From: Demequina mangrovi
Lineage (GTDB): Bacteria; Actinomycetota; Actinomycetes; Actinomycetales; Demequinaceae
Assembly (NCBI RefSeq): GCF_000759715.1
Contig: NZ_BBLU01000007.1
Location: 1 to 64,000 of the forward strand
Length of the DNA: 64,000 nucleotides
Direction of reading: 5' to 3'
Shown: one piece after another, positions 7,234 to 14,827 of the stretch
How the letters are laid out: each line of letters opens with the position of its first letter
Position numbering within the stretch: position 1 is the stretch's first letter
Program-made: the position numbers and the translations under genes
Notes under the pieces: generated by a model
Seen by the model: only the letters and a program-made list of their open reading frames with translations
Databases searched by the model: none
Told to the model about the DNA's origin: nothing

Positions 7234-9323
7234 TTGTCAGAAAGGCCAGGAGGGGTTGGCCTGGCAACATCCTGGCGTGAAGTCGCTGAAAGAGCGAGGG
7301 TTTTCTCAGGATTCGCCATGATTTCTGCGTGATCCTCGCGCGCGAGCCGGGCACAGATCTCGCCCGCGACCACCGGGCGGCTGTAGTGGTAGCCCTGGCC
7401 GATGACGTCCCCCAGCGCGCCGATCGCCGCACCGGTGGCCTCGTCCTCGATGCCCTCCGCCACCACGCGCAGACCGAGGCCGAGCGCGAGCTCGACCGTC
7501 GACCGCACGATGATCCGGTCGCGGGGGTCCTCGCTCATCCGGCTGACGAACGCGCGGTCGATCTTGAGCTCGTCCACCTCGACGCGCCTCAGGTAGCTGA
7601 GCGACGCGTTGCCGGTGCCGTAGTCGTCGATCGCGATCGCGACGCCGAGATCGCGCAGCGCGCGCAGCACCTTGTCGGCGCGCACCGGATCGGAGAAGAT
7701 CGCGGTCTCGGTCACCTCGAGCACCAGGGCCGAGGCGGGGACGTCGTGACGCGCGAGGGAGTTGCTCACCATGGCGACGATCGACAGGTCCGCGAGGTGC
7801 CGCGCCGAGAGGTTGACCGCGAGCCGCACATCCGTGCAGCCGGCGCGCCAGCGCGCGAGATCGGCGAGGGCGATGTCGAGCACCAGCTCGGTGAGGCCGA
7901 AGATCAGCCCCGAGTTCTCCGCGAGGGGCACGAACTCGTCGGGACCGACAGGCCCGTGCTCGGGATGACGCCAGCGCGCCAGCGCCTCGACGCCGACGGT
8001 CGCGCCGGTGGTGAGGTCGATCTGCGGCTGGTACTCGACGTGGAGCCGGCGCTCCTCGAGCGCGGTCCGGAGGTCGACGATGAGCTGCAGCCGCTCGACC
8101 GTGTTGACCGCGAAGTCGGGCGAGTAGGTGCTCACCCGGTCGCGCTCGAGCTTCGCGTGGTAGAGGGCGATGTCGGCGTTCTTCATCAACGCCGCCTCGT
8201 CCGCTCCGTGGCGCGGCGCGACCGCGACACCCGCCGAGCCGCGCACCAGCAGCTCGAGGGTGTCGACCAGGACGGGTGTGGTGAACGAGTCGAGCAGCGT
8301 CCGCGCAACCCGTTCCGTCCCGTCGACGCCGTCGCGCACCACCACGGCGAACTCGTCACCGCCCAGACGATGCACGGAGGCCTGCTCGGGGAGGGACGCG
8401 ACCAGGCGCGTCGCGATCTCCCGCAGGATCGCGTCACCCACGGGGTGACCGAGCGTGTCGTTGAAGTCCTTGAAGTGGTCGAGATCGACCAGCACGAGGC
8501 CCGGCCCCTCCTCGTCTCGCCGCGCCGCGTAGTCGAGCGCGTCCTCGAGCTCGTCCCGGAACTGCGCACGGTTGCCCAGCCCCGTGAGGCGGTCGTGGCG
8601 TGCATCGTGCGCGTGGCGGGCGCCGGTCGAGGCGAAGACGTGCGCCGCGAACAGCGGCACCACGAGCAGCACCAGCGACACGGGGTTGTGCGGTGCGACA
8701 CCCACCGCGACGCCCGCGACGGAGAGCAGCACCAGCTGCGTCACCACGAGGAACCGCAGGTCCCGCGCCACGAGCGGCCAGAAGGACCGGGACGTGGAGA
8801 GCGCGACGGCGCCGCACACGAGCAGGTGGTTCGCCACCACGGAGGCCACGCCCGCGACCAGCAGCGCGGCGACGTCCCCGGCGCCGATGTCGCGCGTGGG
8901 TTCGAGCAGCGGCGTACCCGTGAGGCCCGAGTACAGCGCGGCCGCCACGAGCACGGTGAGCACGTTCTGCCCGGTGTTGAAGAGGATCCGGCGGGCGTCC
9001 GAGCGCCGCCGGACCGCCAGGACCAGTCCCGCGGCGACATGGGCGATCATCGCGATCACCGCGCCGGCGATCGGCAGCAGCGCCAGCACCGCGGGCGTGG
9101 ACGTCCCCAGGGACCGCGACTCGCGACCGTTGACCCGCAGGATGATGGGCTTGAGCTCGCCGGGGATGCTCACGGCGAGGAGGAAGACCACCGCCCCGGC
9201 CGGAGCCACCGAGGTGACGATCTCCCACGGGGTCGCGAGCGCGGACGCGACGAGCGTCCCGATGCCCATGACGGCGACCACGGCCACGTAGAGGTCGAGG
9301 CGCGTCAGGCGTGTCACCGGCAT
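7230..9323 (-). CDS. Membrane GGDEF-EAL protein, copy 4
   Basis: A fourth paralogue, 697 residues from the ATG at 9323, chosen because AGGAG lies eight bases upstream and the product then begins like its relatives (MPVTRLTRLDLYV). The membrane region (about residues 10-245) has the GELKPI motif. GGDEF (HRLGGDEFAVVV) and EAL (VEALARW, NLSARHL, LEVTET, IDDYGTG, LKIDR, AEGIE) signatures are complete; QGYHYSRP replaces the QGxHLGRP of the others near the C-terminus. There is no RxxD site. It ends in a short polar tail absent from the other three. It is the first transcribed of the four and follows the DUF4190-like gene by 115 bases. Confidence 0.9.
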   Translation of the reverse strand: MPVTRLTRLDLYVAVVAVMGIGTLVASALATPWEIVTSVAPAGAVVFLLAVSIPGELKPIILRVNGRESRSLGTSTPAVLALLPIAGAVIAMIAHVAAGLVLAVRRRSDARRILFNTGQNVLTVLVAAALYSGLTGTPLLEPTRDIGAGDVAALLVAGVASVVANHLLVCGAVALSTSRSFWPLVARDLRFLVVTQLVLLSVAGVAVGVAPHNPVSLVLLVVPLFAAHVFASTGARHAHDARHDRLTGLGNRAQFRDELEDALDYAARRDEEGPGLVLVDLDHFKDFNDTLGHPVGDAILREIATRLVASLPEQASVHRLGGDEFAVVVRDGVDGTERVARTLLDSFTTPVLVDTLELLVRGSAGVAVAPRHGADEAALMKNADIALYHAKLERDRVSTYSPDFAVNTVERLQLIVDLRTALEERRLHVEYQPQIDLTTGATVGVEALARWRHPEHGPVGPDEFVPLAENSGLIFGLTELVLDIALADLARWRAGCTDVRLAVNLSARHLADLSIVAMVSNSLARHDVPASALVLEVTETAIFSDPVRADKVLRALRDLGVAIAIDDYGTGNASLSYLRRVEVDELKIDRAFVSRMSEDPRDRIIVRSTVELALGLGLRVVAEGIEDEATGAAIGALGDVIGQGYHYSRPVVAGEICARLAREDHAEIMANPEKTLALSATSRQDVARPTPPGLSDN

Positions 9324-9386
9324 GCGTGTCGCTCCTCTCCGAGGCGCGCGCAGGCGAGCCCGGAGGTCGGATCGGCCGCGCACGTC

Positions 9387-9412
9387 AGTTGTTGAGCAGT
9401 CGTCCAACAACT
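9387..9412. promoter_or_regulatory. Inverted repeat upstream of GGDEF-EAL copy 4
   Basis: AGTTGTTG (9387-9394) and CAACAACT (9405-9412) are perfect 8-bp arms around ten bases. The element lies between two minus-strand genes. It is AT-richer than its surroundings and has no T-run, so an operator is somewhat more likely than a terminator. Confidence 0.4.
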
Positions 9413-9438
9413 CCTCCGCGGCACGTCTGCGCGGCGGC

Positions 9439-9993
9439 TCAGCCGGCGGGGCACTCGGCGACAAGGCCGCCCGTGGCGGTGAAGGCGGCCGTCTGGCCCC
9501 CGTCGGGCCCGGCGGCGATGGTGACGCACCAGTCGTACGCGGTGGACCCCTCGTAGGTGAGAGCGACGTCCGCCTCGGAGGTGCGCGCCACGACCGCGCC
9601 GTCGACCACGTATCCGTCGGCCGTGATGTCGACGTCGACGCCGGTGAGCTCCGGGTCCGCGGCGAAGCGCTCAACCACGGCGTTCCCGACGGTGATGACG
9701 TCAACCTTCGCGTGCGCGAGGATCGCGCCGTCGGACGTCTGCGAACCCTGGTGGAGCAGCCATCCGGCGGCCACGAGGAGAGTGCCGACGATCCCGAGCA
9801 CGAGGCCCGCGAGCGGCCAGCTTCGACGGCTCGCCGCGCCGGAGCGCCAACGCGCGAGGCCGATGATCCCGAGCACGATCGCGACCGGTCCGAGCCCGAG
9901 GCACGCGGTCACGAACGCCGTGATCCCCACGCCGTTCCCGCCCTCGGCGATCCGCGCATCGTCCTCGACCGAGGTCCCGACCGTCTCGACCAT
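9439..9993 (-). CDS. Small membrane protein with DUF4190-like N-terminus
   Basis: This 184-residue protein starts at the ATG at 9993, preceded by GGGAGG at five bases. After an acidic N-terminus it has two hydrophobic segments (about residues 22-48 and 62-85) in the DUF4190 style seen in many actinobacteria. The C-terminal region of about 95 residues looks extracellular, with two cysteines (one in DWCV, one in AECPAG) that could form a disulfide. The C-terminal part resembles DUF4333-like domains, but I am not sure of this. Function is unknown. Confidence 0.7.
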   Translation of the reverse strand: MVETVGTSVEDDARIAEGGNGVGITAFVTACLGLGPVAIVLGIIGLARWRSGAASRRSWPLAGLVLGIVGTLLVAAGWLLHQGSQTSDGAILAHAKVDVITVGNAVVERFAADPELTGVDVDITADGYVVDGAVVARTSEADVALTYEGSTAYDWCVTIAAGPDGGQTAAFTATGGLVAECPAG

Positions 9994-10140
9994 CCCGTCC
10001 TCCCTCGTGGATCGTGTCGAGAAAGTCTCGCACGCGCGGGACGCGGCTCCGCGCATCACGCCCGGGGTCCGGCCGCGCCCGGCGTCACCCCTGCGCGCCG
10101 GAGGTCGACGGTCGCGTCGCGAGCACGGAGCGCACGGCGA

Positions 10141-10173
10141 AGGCCCCCCGGAATTCGGGTCCGGGGGGCCTTG
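10141..10173. terminator. 13-bp hairpin in the large intergenic gap
   Basis: AAGGCCCCCCGGA and TCCGGGGGGCCTT pair perfectly around a seven-base loop. The shape matches the terminator at the left edge of the window, including AAGG/CCTT ends. No gene ends here on either strand, so it may close an unannotated small RNA or act as an insulator between divergent units. Confidence 0.6.
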
Positions 10174-10607
10174 CCCTGAAGCGCGAGAGACCACGGCAGG
10201 GGGGCACCCGCAACGCGGCGACGACCTCTCGGCCGACCCCCCGGGCCCGTCTGTCCTGTGCCGTCACACACAAGTCGAGCAGCCCGTCTTCGAGGCTGCC
10301 GACGCGAACCGCCGTTGTCCGAGGAGTCCGATCAGGAGCGTGCGCACCCGACCGTCGCACCGCTCCGCGCCGCTGCCGACACCGAGCGGTCCGATGGCCG
10401 TCGGAGAACGCTCTCACGTCCCCCGTCGGCGCGCGCCGCACCATCTCGCTAACGGTTTTCTACTCGCGTCGGCCGGGCGCTGCAAGGGGTACCGGACATC
10501 CTTCTCCTGTCCACCGCGCGCCCACATGCTCATCCACATGCGCCGTGCGGGGCTGGGAGGTTTTACCCACACCTGTGGAGGAAATCTGTGGAAACAGCGT
10601 CATGCCT

Positions 10608-10649
10608 GTGCGACACACGTGCGACACACGACGATGTGACAATCGCCCC
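10608..10649 (+). promoter_or_regulatory. Tandem 11-bp repeat and leaderless promoter of the amidohydrolase
   Basis: The unit GTGCGACACAC occurs twice head to tail at 10608-10618 and 10619-10629. Each copy contains GTG-CGA-CAC dyad symmetry. They sit where the -35 region should be. GACAAT (10638-10643) then lies six bases before the GTG at 10650, the spacing of a leaderless -10 box. The repeats are a likely pair of regulator sites. Confidence 0.45.
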
Positions 10650-11930
10650 GTGCTGACACTCTCGGGAGCGACCGCGATCGTGGTCGATGACGCGTCCACA
10701 CGCACCGGCGACCTCCACCTCGGACCCGACGGGGTCTCCGGTCCCCCCCTGGCCGGGGACGTGCTCGACGTCTCGGGCTGCGTGGTGACCCCCGGTCTGG
10801 TCAACGCGCATCACCACCTGCTGCAGTCCGCGTTCCGCACGCTGCCCGGAACCCGCGGCGTACCGATGGCCGCATGGCTGCAGCGCATGTCCGAGGCGTA
10901 CACGGCCGAGGGCGTCGATCCCGCGCTGGTGCGCGCTGCAGCCCGCGTCGGCGTCGCCGAGTCGCTGCTCGACGGCGTCACCACGGTGGCGGACCATCAC
11001 CTCACCTGGCCGTCGGGGGCGGACACGGTGGCGATGGCGCGCGCGACCGCCGACGCAGCACGATCCCTGGGGATCCGGCTCGCCTTCGTGCGCGGCGCGG
11101 CCCGAGACGATCCGGAGGAGGCGGCGAGCTCCGCGGCCGCGATCATCGAGGCGCTGGTCCCGCACGGCGGCGTCACCGCGGACGGCATGCTGCAGGTCGC
11201 GGTCGGTCCGGCGGGCGTGCACTCGGACACCGAGGCGACGTTCCGGCTCATGGGCGAGGTCGCCTCCCGCTACGGCGTCCGCCGCCGTACACAGGCGAAC
11301 GAGCAGGTCGACGTCGACATCGCCGCCGAGCGCTACGGCAGGCGGCCGCTCGACCTGCTCGACGAGTGGGGCTGGCTCGCTCCCGACGTGACCCTCGCCC
11401 ACCTGTGCGGTGTGACGGAGGCGGAGACCGCGCGCCTCGCCGCATCCGGCATCACCGCCACGCACGCGCCCGGCTGCGACCTGCCGATGGGCTGGGGCGT
11501 CGCGCCGGTGGGCCGCCTGCTCGACGCGGGCGTCGCCGTGGGGCTGGGCACCTCGGGCGGCGGATCGAACGATGCCGGGCACCTCCTCGCGGACGCGCGC
11601 CTCGCGATGCAGGTCTCGCCGCTCGCGGGGCGCGGGCTCGCGGCGGCCGAGGCGCTCACGATGGCGACCTCGGGCTCGGCACGGGGGCTGGGGCGTCCCG
11701 AGCTCGGACATCTCCGGCCCGGCGCGGCAGCCGACGCGTGCGTGTGGGACGTCTCCGGCGTGCACGACGCCGGCGTCGCCGATCCGGTCGCGGGCCTCCT
11801 GTGGGCGAACCCCGGACGCCGGCCGCGCCACGTCATCGTCGCCGGCCGGCTCGTGGTGCGCGACTATGCGCTGGTCGACGCGGACGAACGCGACGTGGTC
11901 GCGGAGCTCGCCTCCCGCCTCGACGGCTAG
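10650..11930 (+). CDS. Amidohydrolase of the guanine/8-oxoguanine deaminase type with altered metal site
   Basis: A 426-residue member of the amidohydrolase superfamily, closest in layout to 8-oxoguanine deaminase and AtzA/TrzN-type aminohydrolases. It has TPGLVNAHHHL (first HxH metal pair), LAHLCGV (a later His) and the SNDAGHLLADARLAM segment typical of 8-oxoguanine deaminases. Two expected catalytic positions differ. The usual THLAE metal histidine reads TQANE, and the usual GxDG aspartate reads GTSGGGSND. The codons (CAG and TCG) are unambiguous in this sequence. The enzyme may therefore bind metal differently, catalyse another reaction, or be a non-catalytic relative. The GTG start sits under a leaderless-type -10 box. 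Its stop overlaps the convergent reductase stop within CTAG. Confidence 0.8.
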   Translation: MLTLSGATAIVVDDASTRTGDLHLGPDGVSGPPLAGDVLDVSGCVVTPGLVNAHHHLLQSAFRTLPGTRGVPMAAWLQRMSEAYTAEGVDPALVRAAARVGVAESLLDGVTTVADHHLTWPSGADTVAMARATADAARSLGIRLAFVRGAARDDPEEAASSAAAIIEALVPHGGVTADGMLQVAVGPAGVHSDTEATFRLMGEVASRYGVRRRTQANEQVDVDIAAERYGRRPLDLLDEWGWLAPDVTLAHLCGVTEAETARLAASGITATHAPGCDLPMGWGVAPVGRLLDAGVAVGLGTSGGGSNDAGHLLADARLAMQVSPLAGRGLAAAEALTMATSGSARGLGRPELGHLRPGAAADACVWDVSGVHDAGVADPVAGLLWANPGRRPRHVIVAGRLVVRDYALVDADERDVVAELASRLDG

Positions 11931-12874
11931 AGCTCGAGCACCAGCCGCGGGCACGCGGCGCGCGAGACGCACACCATCATCCGCTCGTTCGCGTCGCGCT
12001 CCTCGGGCGACAGGATCGAGTCGCGATGATCGACCTCACCCTCGACCACGACGGTCTCGCAGGTGCCGCACGTGCCCTCGCGGCACGACGACAGCACGAA
12101 CACCCCTGCCTGCTCGACCGCGTCGAGCACGCTCTGCTCGGGCGTCACCTCGACCGTGGTGCCGCTGAGCATGAGCTCGACCTCGAACGTCTCGTGACGC
12201 ACGGGCTCGCCGACCTCGCGCGCCTCGAAGCGCTCGACGTGGAGGGTGCCCGGCGCCCAAGACGACGCCGCCTCATCGAGAGCGTCGAGCATCCGCCGTG
12301 GCCCGCACGCGATCACGGCCTCACCCTCGGCCGGCACCAGGCCCGCGATGTCCAGCCGTGCGCCCTCGTCCGAGGCATGGACCCTCACCCGAGCGCCGTA
12401 CGTCTCGAGCTCGGCCAGGAAGCCGATGCAGGCACGGCTGCGGCCGGCGTAGTCGAGCGTCCACGCGGCGCCCGCCGCCTCGGCGGCGCGGATCATCGGC
12501 AGCAGCGGCGTGATGCCGATGCCGCCCGCGATGAAGCGGTAGCGGGGAGCCTCGACCATCGCGAAGTGGTTCCAGGGCCCGCGCACGCGCACGCGGCCGC
12601 CCTCGAGCAGGTTCTCGTGGATCCAGCGCGACCCGCCGCGGCCCTCATCCTCGCGCAGCACCGCGATGCGCCAGGCCCCAGCGTCGGCAGGATCGCCGCA
12701 CAGCGAGTACTGACGCTCGAGACCCGCGTCGGTGAGCACGTCCACATGCGCGCCGGGCTCCCACCCGGGCAGCGACGCGCCGTCGACCGGCACCAGCTCG
12801 AACACGTCGACGTCGGGGGCTGCGGACTCGCGACGCCTCACGGTGACGTCGATCTCGGGAGGCGCGGTCGTCAT
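11927..12874 (-). CDS. PDR/VanB-type flavin and 2Fe-2S oxidoreductase
   Basis: This 315-residue electron-transfer protein has three parts. The first is an FMN-binding ferredoxin-reductase barrel (RQYSLCGDP). The second is an NAD-binding domain (AGGIGITPLLPM and CGPRRML). The third is a C-terminal plant-type 2Fe-2S domain with CREGTCGTC and a later cysteine in MMVCVS. Such reductases pass electrons from NAD(P)H to Rieske oxygenases or similar demethylases. No oxygenase component is visible in the window, so its partner is elsewhere or is one of the neighbouring flavoproteins. Its ATG overlaps the regulator's stop (ATGA), so the two are cotranslated. An upstream in-frame extension exists but lies inside the regulator gene. 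Confidence 0.9.
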   Translation of the reverse strand: MTTAPPEIDVTVRRRESAAPDVDVFELVPVDGASLPGWEPGAHVDVLTDAGLERQYSLCGDPADAGAWRIAVLREDEGRGGSRWIHENLLEGGRVRVRGPWNHFAMVEAPRYRFIAGGIGITPLLPMIRAAEAAGAAWTLDYAGRSRACIGFLAELETYGARVRVHASDEGARLDIAGLVPAEGEAVIACGPRRMLDALDEAASSWAPGTLHVERFEAREVGEPVRHETFEVELMLSGTTVEVTPEQSVLDAVEQAGVFVLSSCREGTCGTCETVVVEGEVDHRDSILSPEERDANERMMVCVSRAACPRLVLEL

Positions 12875-13437
12875 GCGGGCTCCTCGTGGGTGCACAGGGC
12901 CTTGATCAGCAGCTTGCGGAAGGGGGTGCCATCGACGGAGCGCCAACGGTGCCTCGCGCCGCTGGGGATGAGGACGCCGTCGCCCGCCGAGAGCGGCACG
13001 ATGTCACCCCCGAGGTCGAGAAGCCCTGCGCCTGAGAGCAGATACGCGAACTCCTCCTCCGGGTGGGAGAAGTACTCGCCGAACTCGGTGTGCTCGCTCA
13101 CCACCTCGTAGGGCGCGAGGTGCCGGAAGTCTCCCTCGAACACCCTCACGATGCCGTCCGCGAACGCGGCGCCCGCGGGCTCCGCGGTCCCCGTCTCCCG
13201 CTCTCGCCGCGACACGAGCGCGAACAGCTCGAACTGCGTGGTCCCGAGGCCCCTCGCGATCGCGTCGAGGGACGCGAAGCTGGGACGCGCGACACCGCGT
13301 TCGACCTGGCTGAGGAACGGGTGGGAGAGCCCGGACAGCGCGGCGAGCTGCTTGAGGGTGTGGCCCCGCTCACGCCGCAGCTCGCGGATGAGCGAGCCCA
13401 GAGCGCCGGCCTGCGCGTCGAGGGTCGTGGGCGTCAT
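12871..13437 (-). CDS. XRE-family regulator with C-terminal cupin
   Basis: A 188-residue transcription factor. Residues about 12-68 are an XRE helix-turn-helix (LKQLAALSGLSHPFLSQVER), and residues about 100-185 are a cupin-2 barrel (SHPEEEFAYLLSG, LIPSGARHRWRS) that should sense a small ligand. Regulators of this design control uptake and degradation of amines, amino acids and related compounds. It is divergent from the CodA-like amidohydrolase/ABC operon, with 154 bases between them, and cotranscribed with the reductase gene. It is therefore the likely regulator of both directions. ATG start with GGAGG six bases upstream; a TACCTT -10 box lies at 13463-13468 on its strand. Confidence 0.92.
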   Translation of the reverse strand: MTPTTLDAQAGALGSLIRELRRERGHTLKQLAALSGLSHPFLSQVERGVARPSFASLDAIARGLGTTQFELFALVSRRERETGTAEPAGAAFADGIVRVFEGDFRHLAPYEVVSEHTEFGEYFSHPEEEFAYLLSGAGLLDLGGDIVPLSAGDGVLIPSGARHRWRSVDGTPFRKLLIKALCTHEEPA

Positions 13438-13591
13438 GAAGGGCCTCCGGGGACGGTCGGCGAAGGTAACCGCAAGTTCACATGGATGAAACGCACGGCG
13501 GGTACGTTCATGAGTGTTGAGCCTATCAACATTCCGGACAGGCTCGGCAGTCCCCCGGCGTCGTCGCCACCCCGTCCCCCTGAGGAGAGCC
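13438..13591. promoter_or_regulatory. Divergent promoter region with dyad operator
   Basis: For the regulator, TACCTT occupies 13463-13468 on the minus strand. For the plus-strand operon, TACGTT occupies 13503-13508. The perfect repeat TGTTGA-N5-TCAACA (13515-13531) begins at the expected plus-strand start of transcription. A weaker TTCA-N6-TGAA dyad lies near 13476-13489, between the two -10 boxes. These are candidate sites for the XRE-cupin protein. Confidence 0.5.
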
Positions 13592-14827
13592 GTGTCCCCG
13601 GTCCCCGTCAGCGTCCTCCGTCACGCGAGCCTGCCCGACGGCAGCCTCGTCGATGTCCTCCTCGAGGACGGCGTGGTCGCGGATGTGGTCGACGCCGGCA
13701 CGGGCCGCGCCGCCGAGGCGGTCGATCTCGAGGGCAGGCTGCTGCTGCCCGCCGGCGCCGATGCGCACGCGCACCTCGACAAGGCGTACACGTGGGACGC
13801 GATCCAGCCCCCCTTCGGCGACCTCGTCGGCGCGATCGACGCCTTCCACTCCTTCCAGGAGAACCTCACGGAGGAGGACATCCACGGACGCGCACGGCGC
13901 GCGGCGCTGCGCCTGCTCGCGAACGGCACCACCGCGATCCGCAGCCACGTCAACCTCCTGCCCGGCGACTCCCCCTTCCGCGGCGTCGACGCGCTGGTGA
14001 GGCTCCGCGCCGAGCTGCGCGACGTCCTCGACCTCCAGCTCGTGGCGCTGCCGCCGGTCGGGATGGACGATGCGCTGGTCGAGGAGTCCCTCGCGCGGGG
14101 CCTCGACCTCGTGGGCGGCGCGCCGCACCTTGCCGAGGACCCGATCGACGAGGTGCGCCGCATGGTCGCGATCGCGGAGCGCCGCGGCACCGGCATCGAT
14201 CTTCACACCGACGAGTCCCTCGACGGCCCCGTCACCATCGGCGAGTTCGCGCGGCTGGTCGAGGGCTGGGAGCCCGGACGCCTCCGCACCGCCGGCCACT
14301 GCGTCCGGCTCGGCACCCTGCCGTCCGAGGAGCTCGCACCGTTGATCGACGCCGTCGTCCAGGCCCGGCTCGGAGTGGTGAGCCTGCCCATCACCAACCT
14401 GTACCTGCAGGGATGGGACCAGCCGGTCGGCACCCCGCGCGGGCTCACCGCGCTCGCGCCGCTGCTCGAGGCGGGCGCGCTCGTCTCGGCGGGCGCGGAC
14501 AACGTGCGCGACCCCTTCAACCCCCTGGGCCGCTCCGACGCGTGCGAGACGGCGATGCTGCTGGTCACCGCGGGGCACCTCGACCTCGAGACCGCCTGGC
14601 ACCTCGTCTCGAACGGCGGCCGCGCCGTCATGGGTCTGCCGCGGGCCGCCGCCGAGCCCGGCGCCGCCGCCGACTTCGTCGCCATGCCGGCCGCGAACGT
14701 GGGCGAGGCCATCGCGGAGGCACCCGCCGACCGCATCGTCCTCCACCGCGGGCGCGTGGTCGCCCGCACCGCCGTCCAGCAGCAGATCCACGTCCCCGTC
14801 CCCACCGAAGGGTCCCTCCATGCCTGA
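13592..14827 (+). CDS. Cytosine-deaminase-like amidohydrolase
   Basis: A 411-residue CodA-type amidohydrolase, expected to deaminate or hydrolyse a cyclic amidine such as cytosine, creatinine or a related ring. The metal and catalytic residues are complete: AHAHLDKAYTW (HxH), LHTDES (His and acidic Glu), TAGHCVRLG (His) and GADNVRDPFNPLG (Asp). This contrasts with the altered amidohydrolase at 10650. The GTG at 13592 is chosen because GAGGAG precedes it and the product then begins just before the first strand; longer in-frame starts lack this. The stop overlaps the ATPase start by eight bases. Cytosine deaminase proper is possible, but the neighbouring importer and oxidoreductases suggest a more complex substrate. 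Confidence 0.88.
   Translation: MSPVPVSVLRHASLPDGSLVDVLLEDGVVADVVDAGTGRAAEAVDLEGRLLLPAGADAHAHLDKAYTWDAIQPPFGDLVGAIDAFHSFQENLTEEDIHGRARRAALRLLANGTTAIRSHVNLLPGDSPFRGVDALVRLRAELRDVLDLQLVALPPVGMDDALVEESLARGLDLVGGAPHLAEDPIDEVRRMVAIAERRGTGIDLHTDESLDGPVTIGEFARLVEGWEPGRLRTAGHCVRLGTLPSEELAPLIDAVVQARLGVVSLPITNLYLQGWDQPVGTPRGLTALAPLLEAGALVSAGADNVRDPFNPLGRSDACETAMLLVTAGHLDLETAWHLVSNGGRAVMGLPRAAAEPGAAADFVAMPAANVGEAIAEAPADRIVLHRGRVVARTAVQQQIHVPVPTEGSLHA

Larger units (their letters stand above)
9994..10649. other. 656-base intergenic region
   Basis: No convincing gene is present. The open frames here on both strands lack a ribosome binding site and are Arg/Pro-rich, as expected of chance frames in GC-rich DNA. 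The region holds a strong hairpin (10141-10173), an AT-richer segment around 10450-10590, and the promoter and tandem repeat of the downstream amidohydrolase. A small RNA ending at the hairpin is possible, but I could not match any known RNA family. Confidence 0.5.

Noticed and set aside
10085..10444. 119-residue minus-strand frame in the large gap
   Set aside because: No ribosome site, no recognisable motif, and it runs through the hairpin at 10141-10173.
10561..10600. DnaA-box-like TGTGGA repeats
   Set aside because: The two matches differ from TTATCCACA at two or more positions, and no replication gene is nearby.
10014..10649. N-terminal extension of the amidohydrolase
   Set aside because: The added 212 residues are Arg/Pro-rich, cross a strong hairpin, and have no ribosome site. 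The GTG at 10650 fits the family start and a leaderless -10 box.
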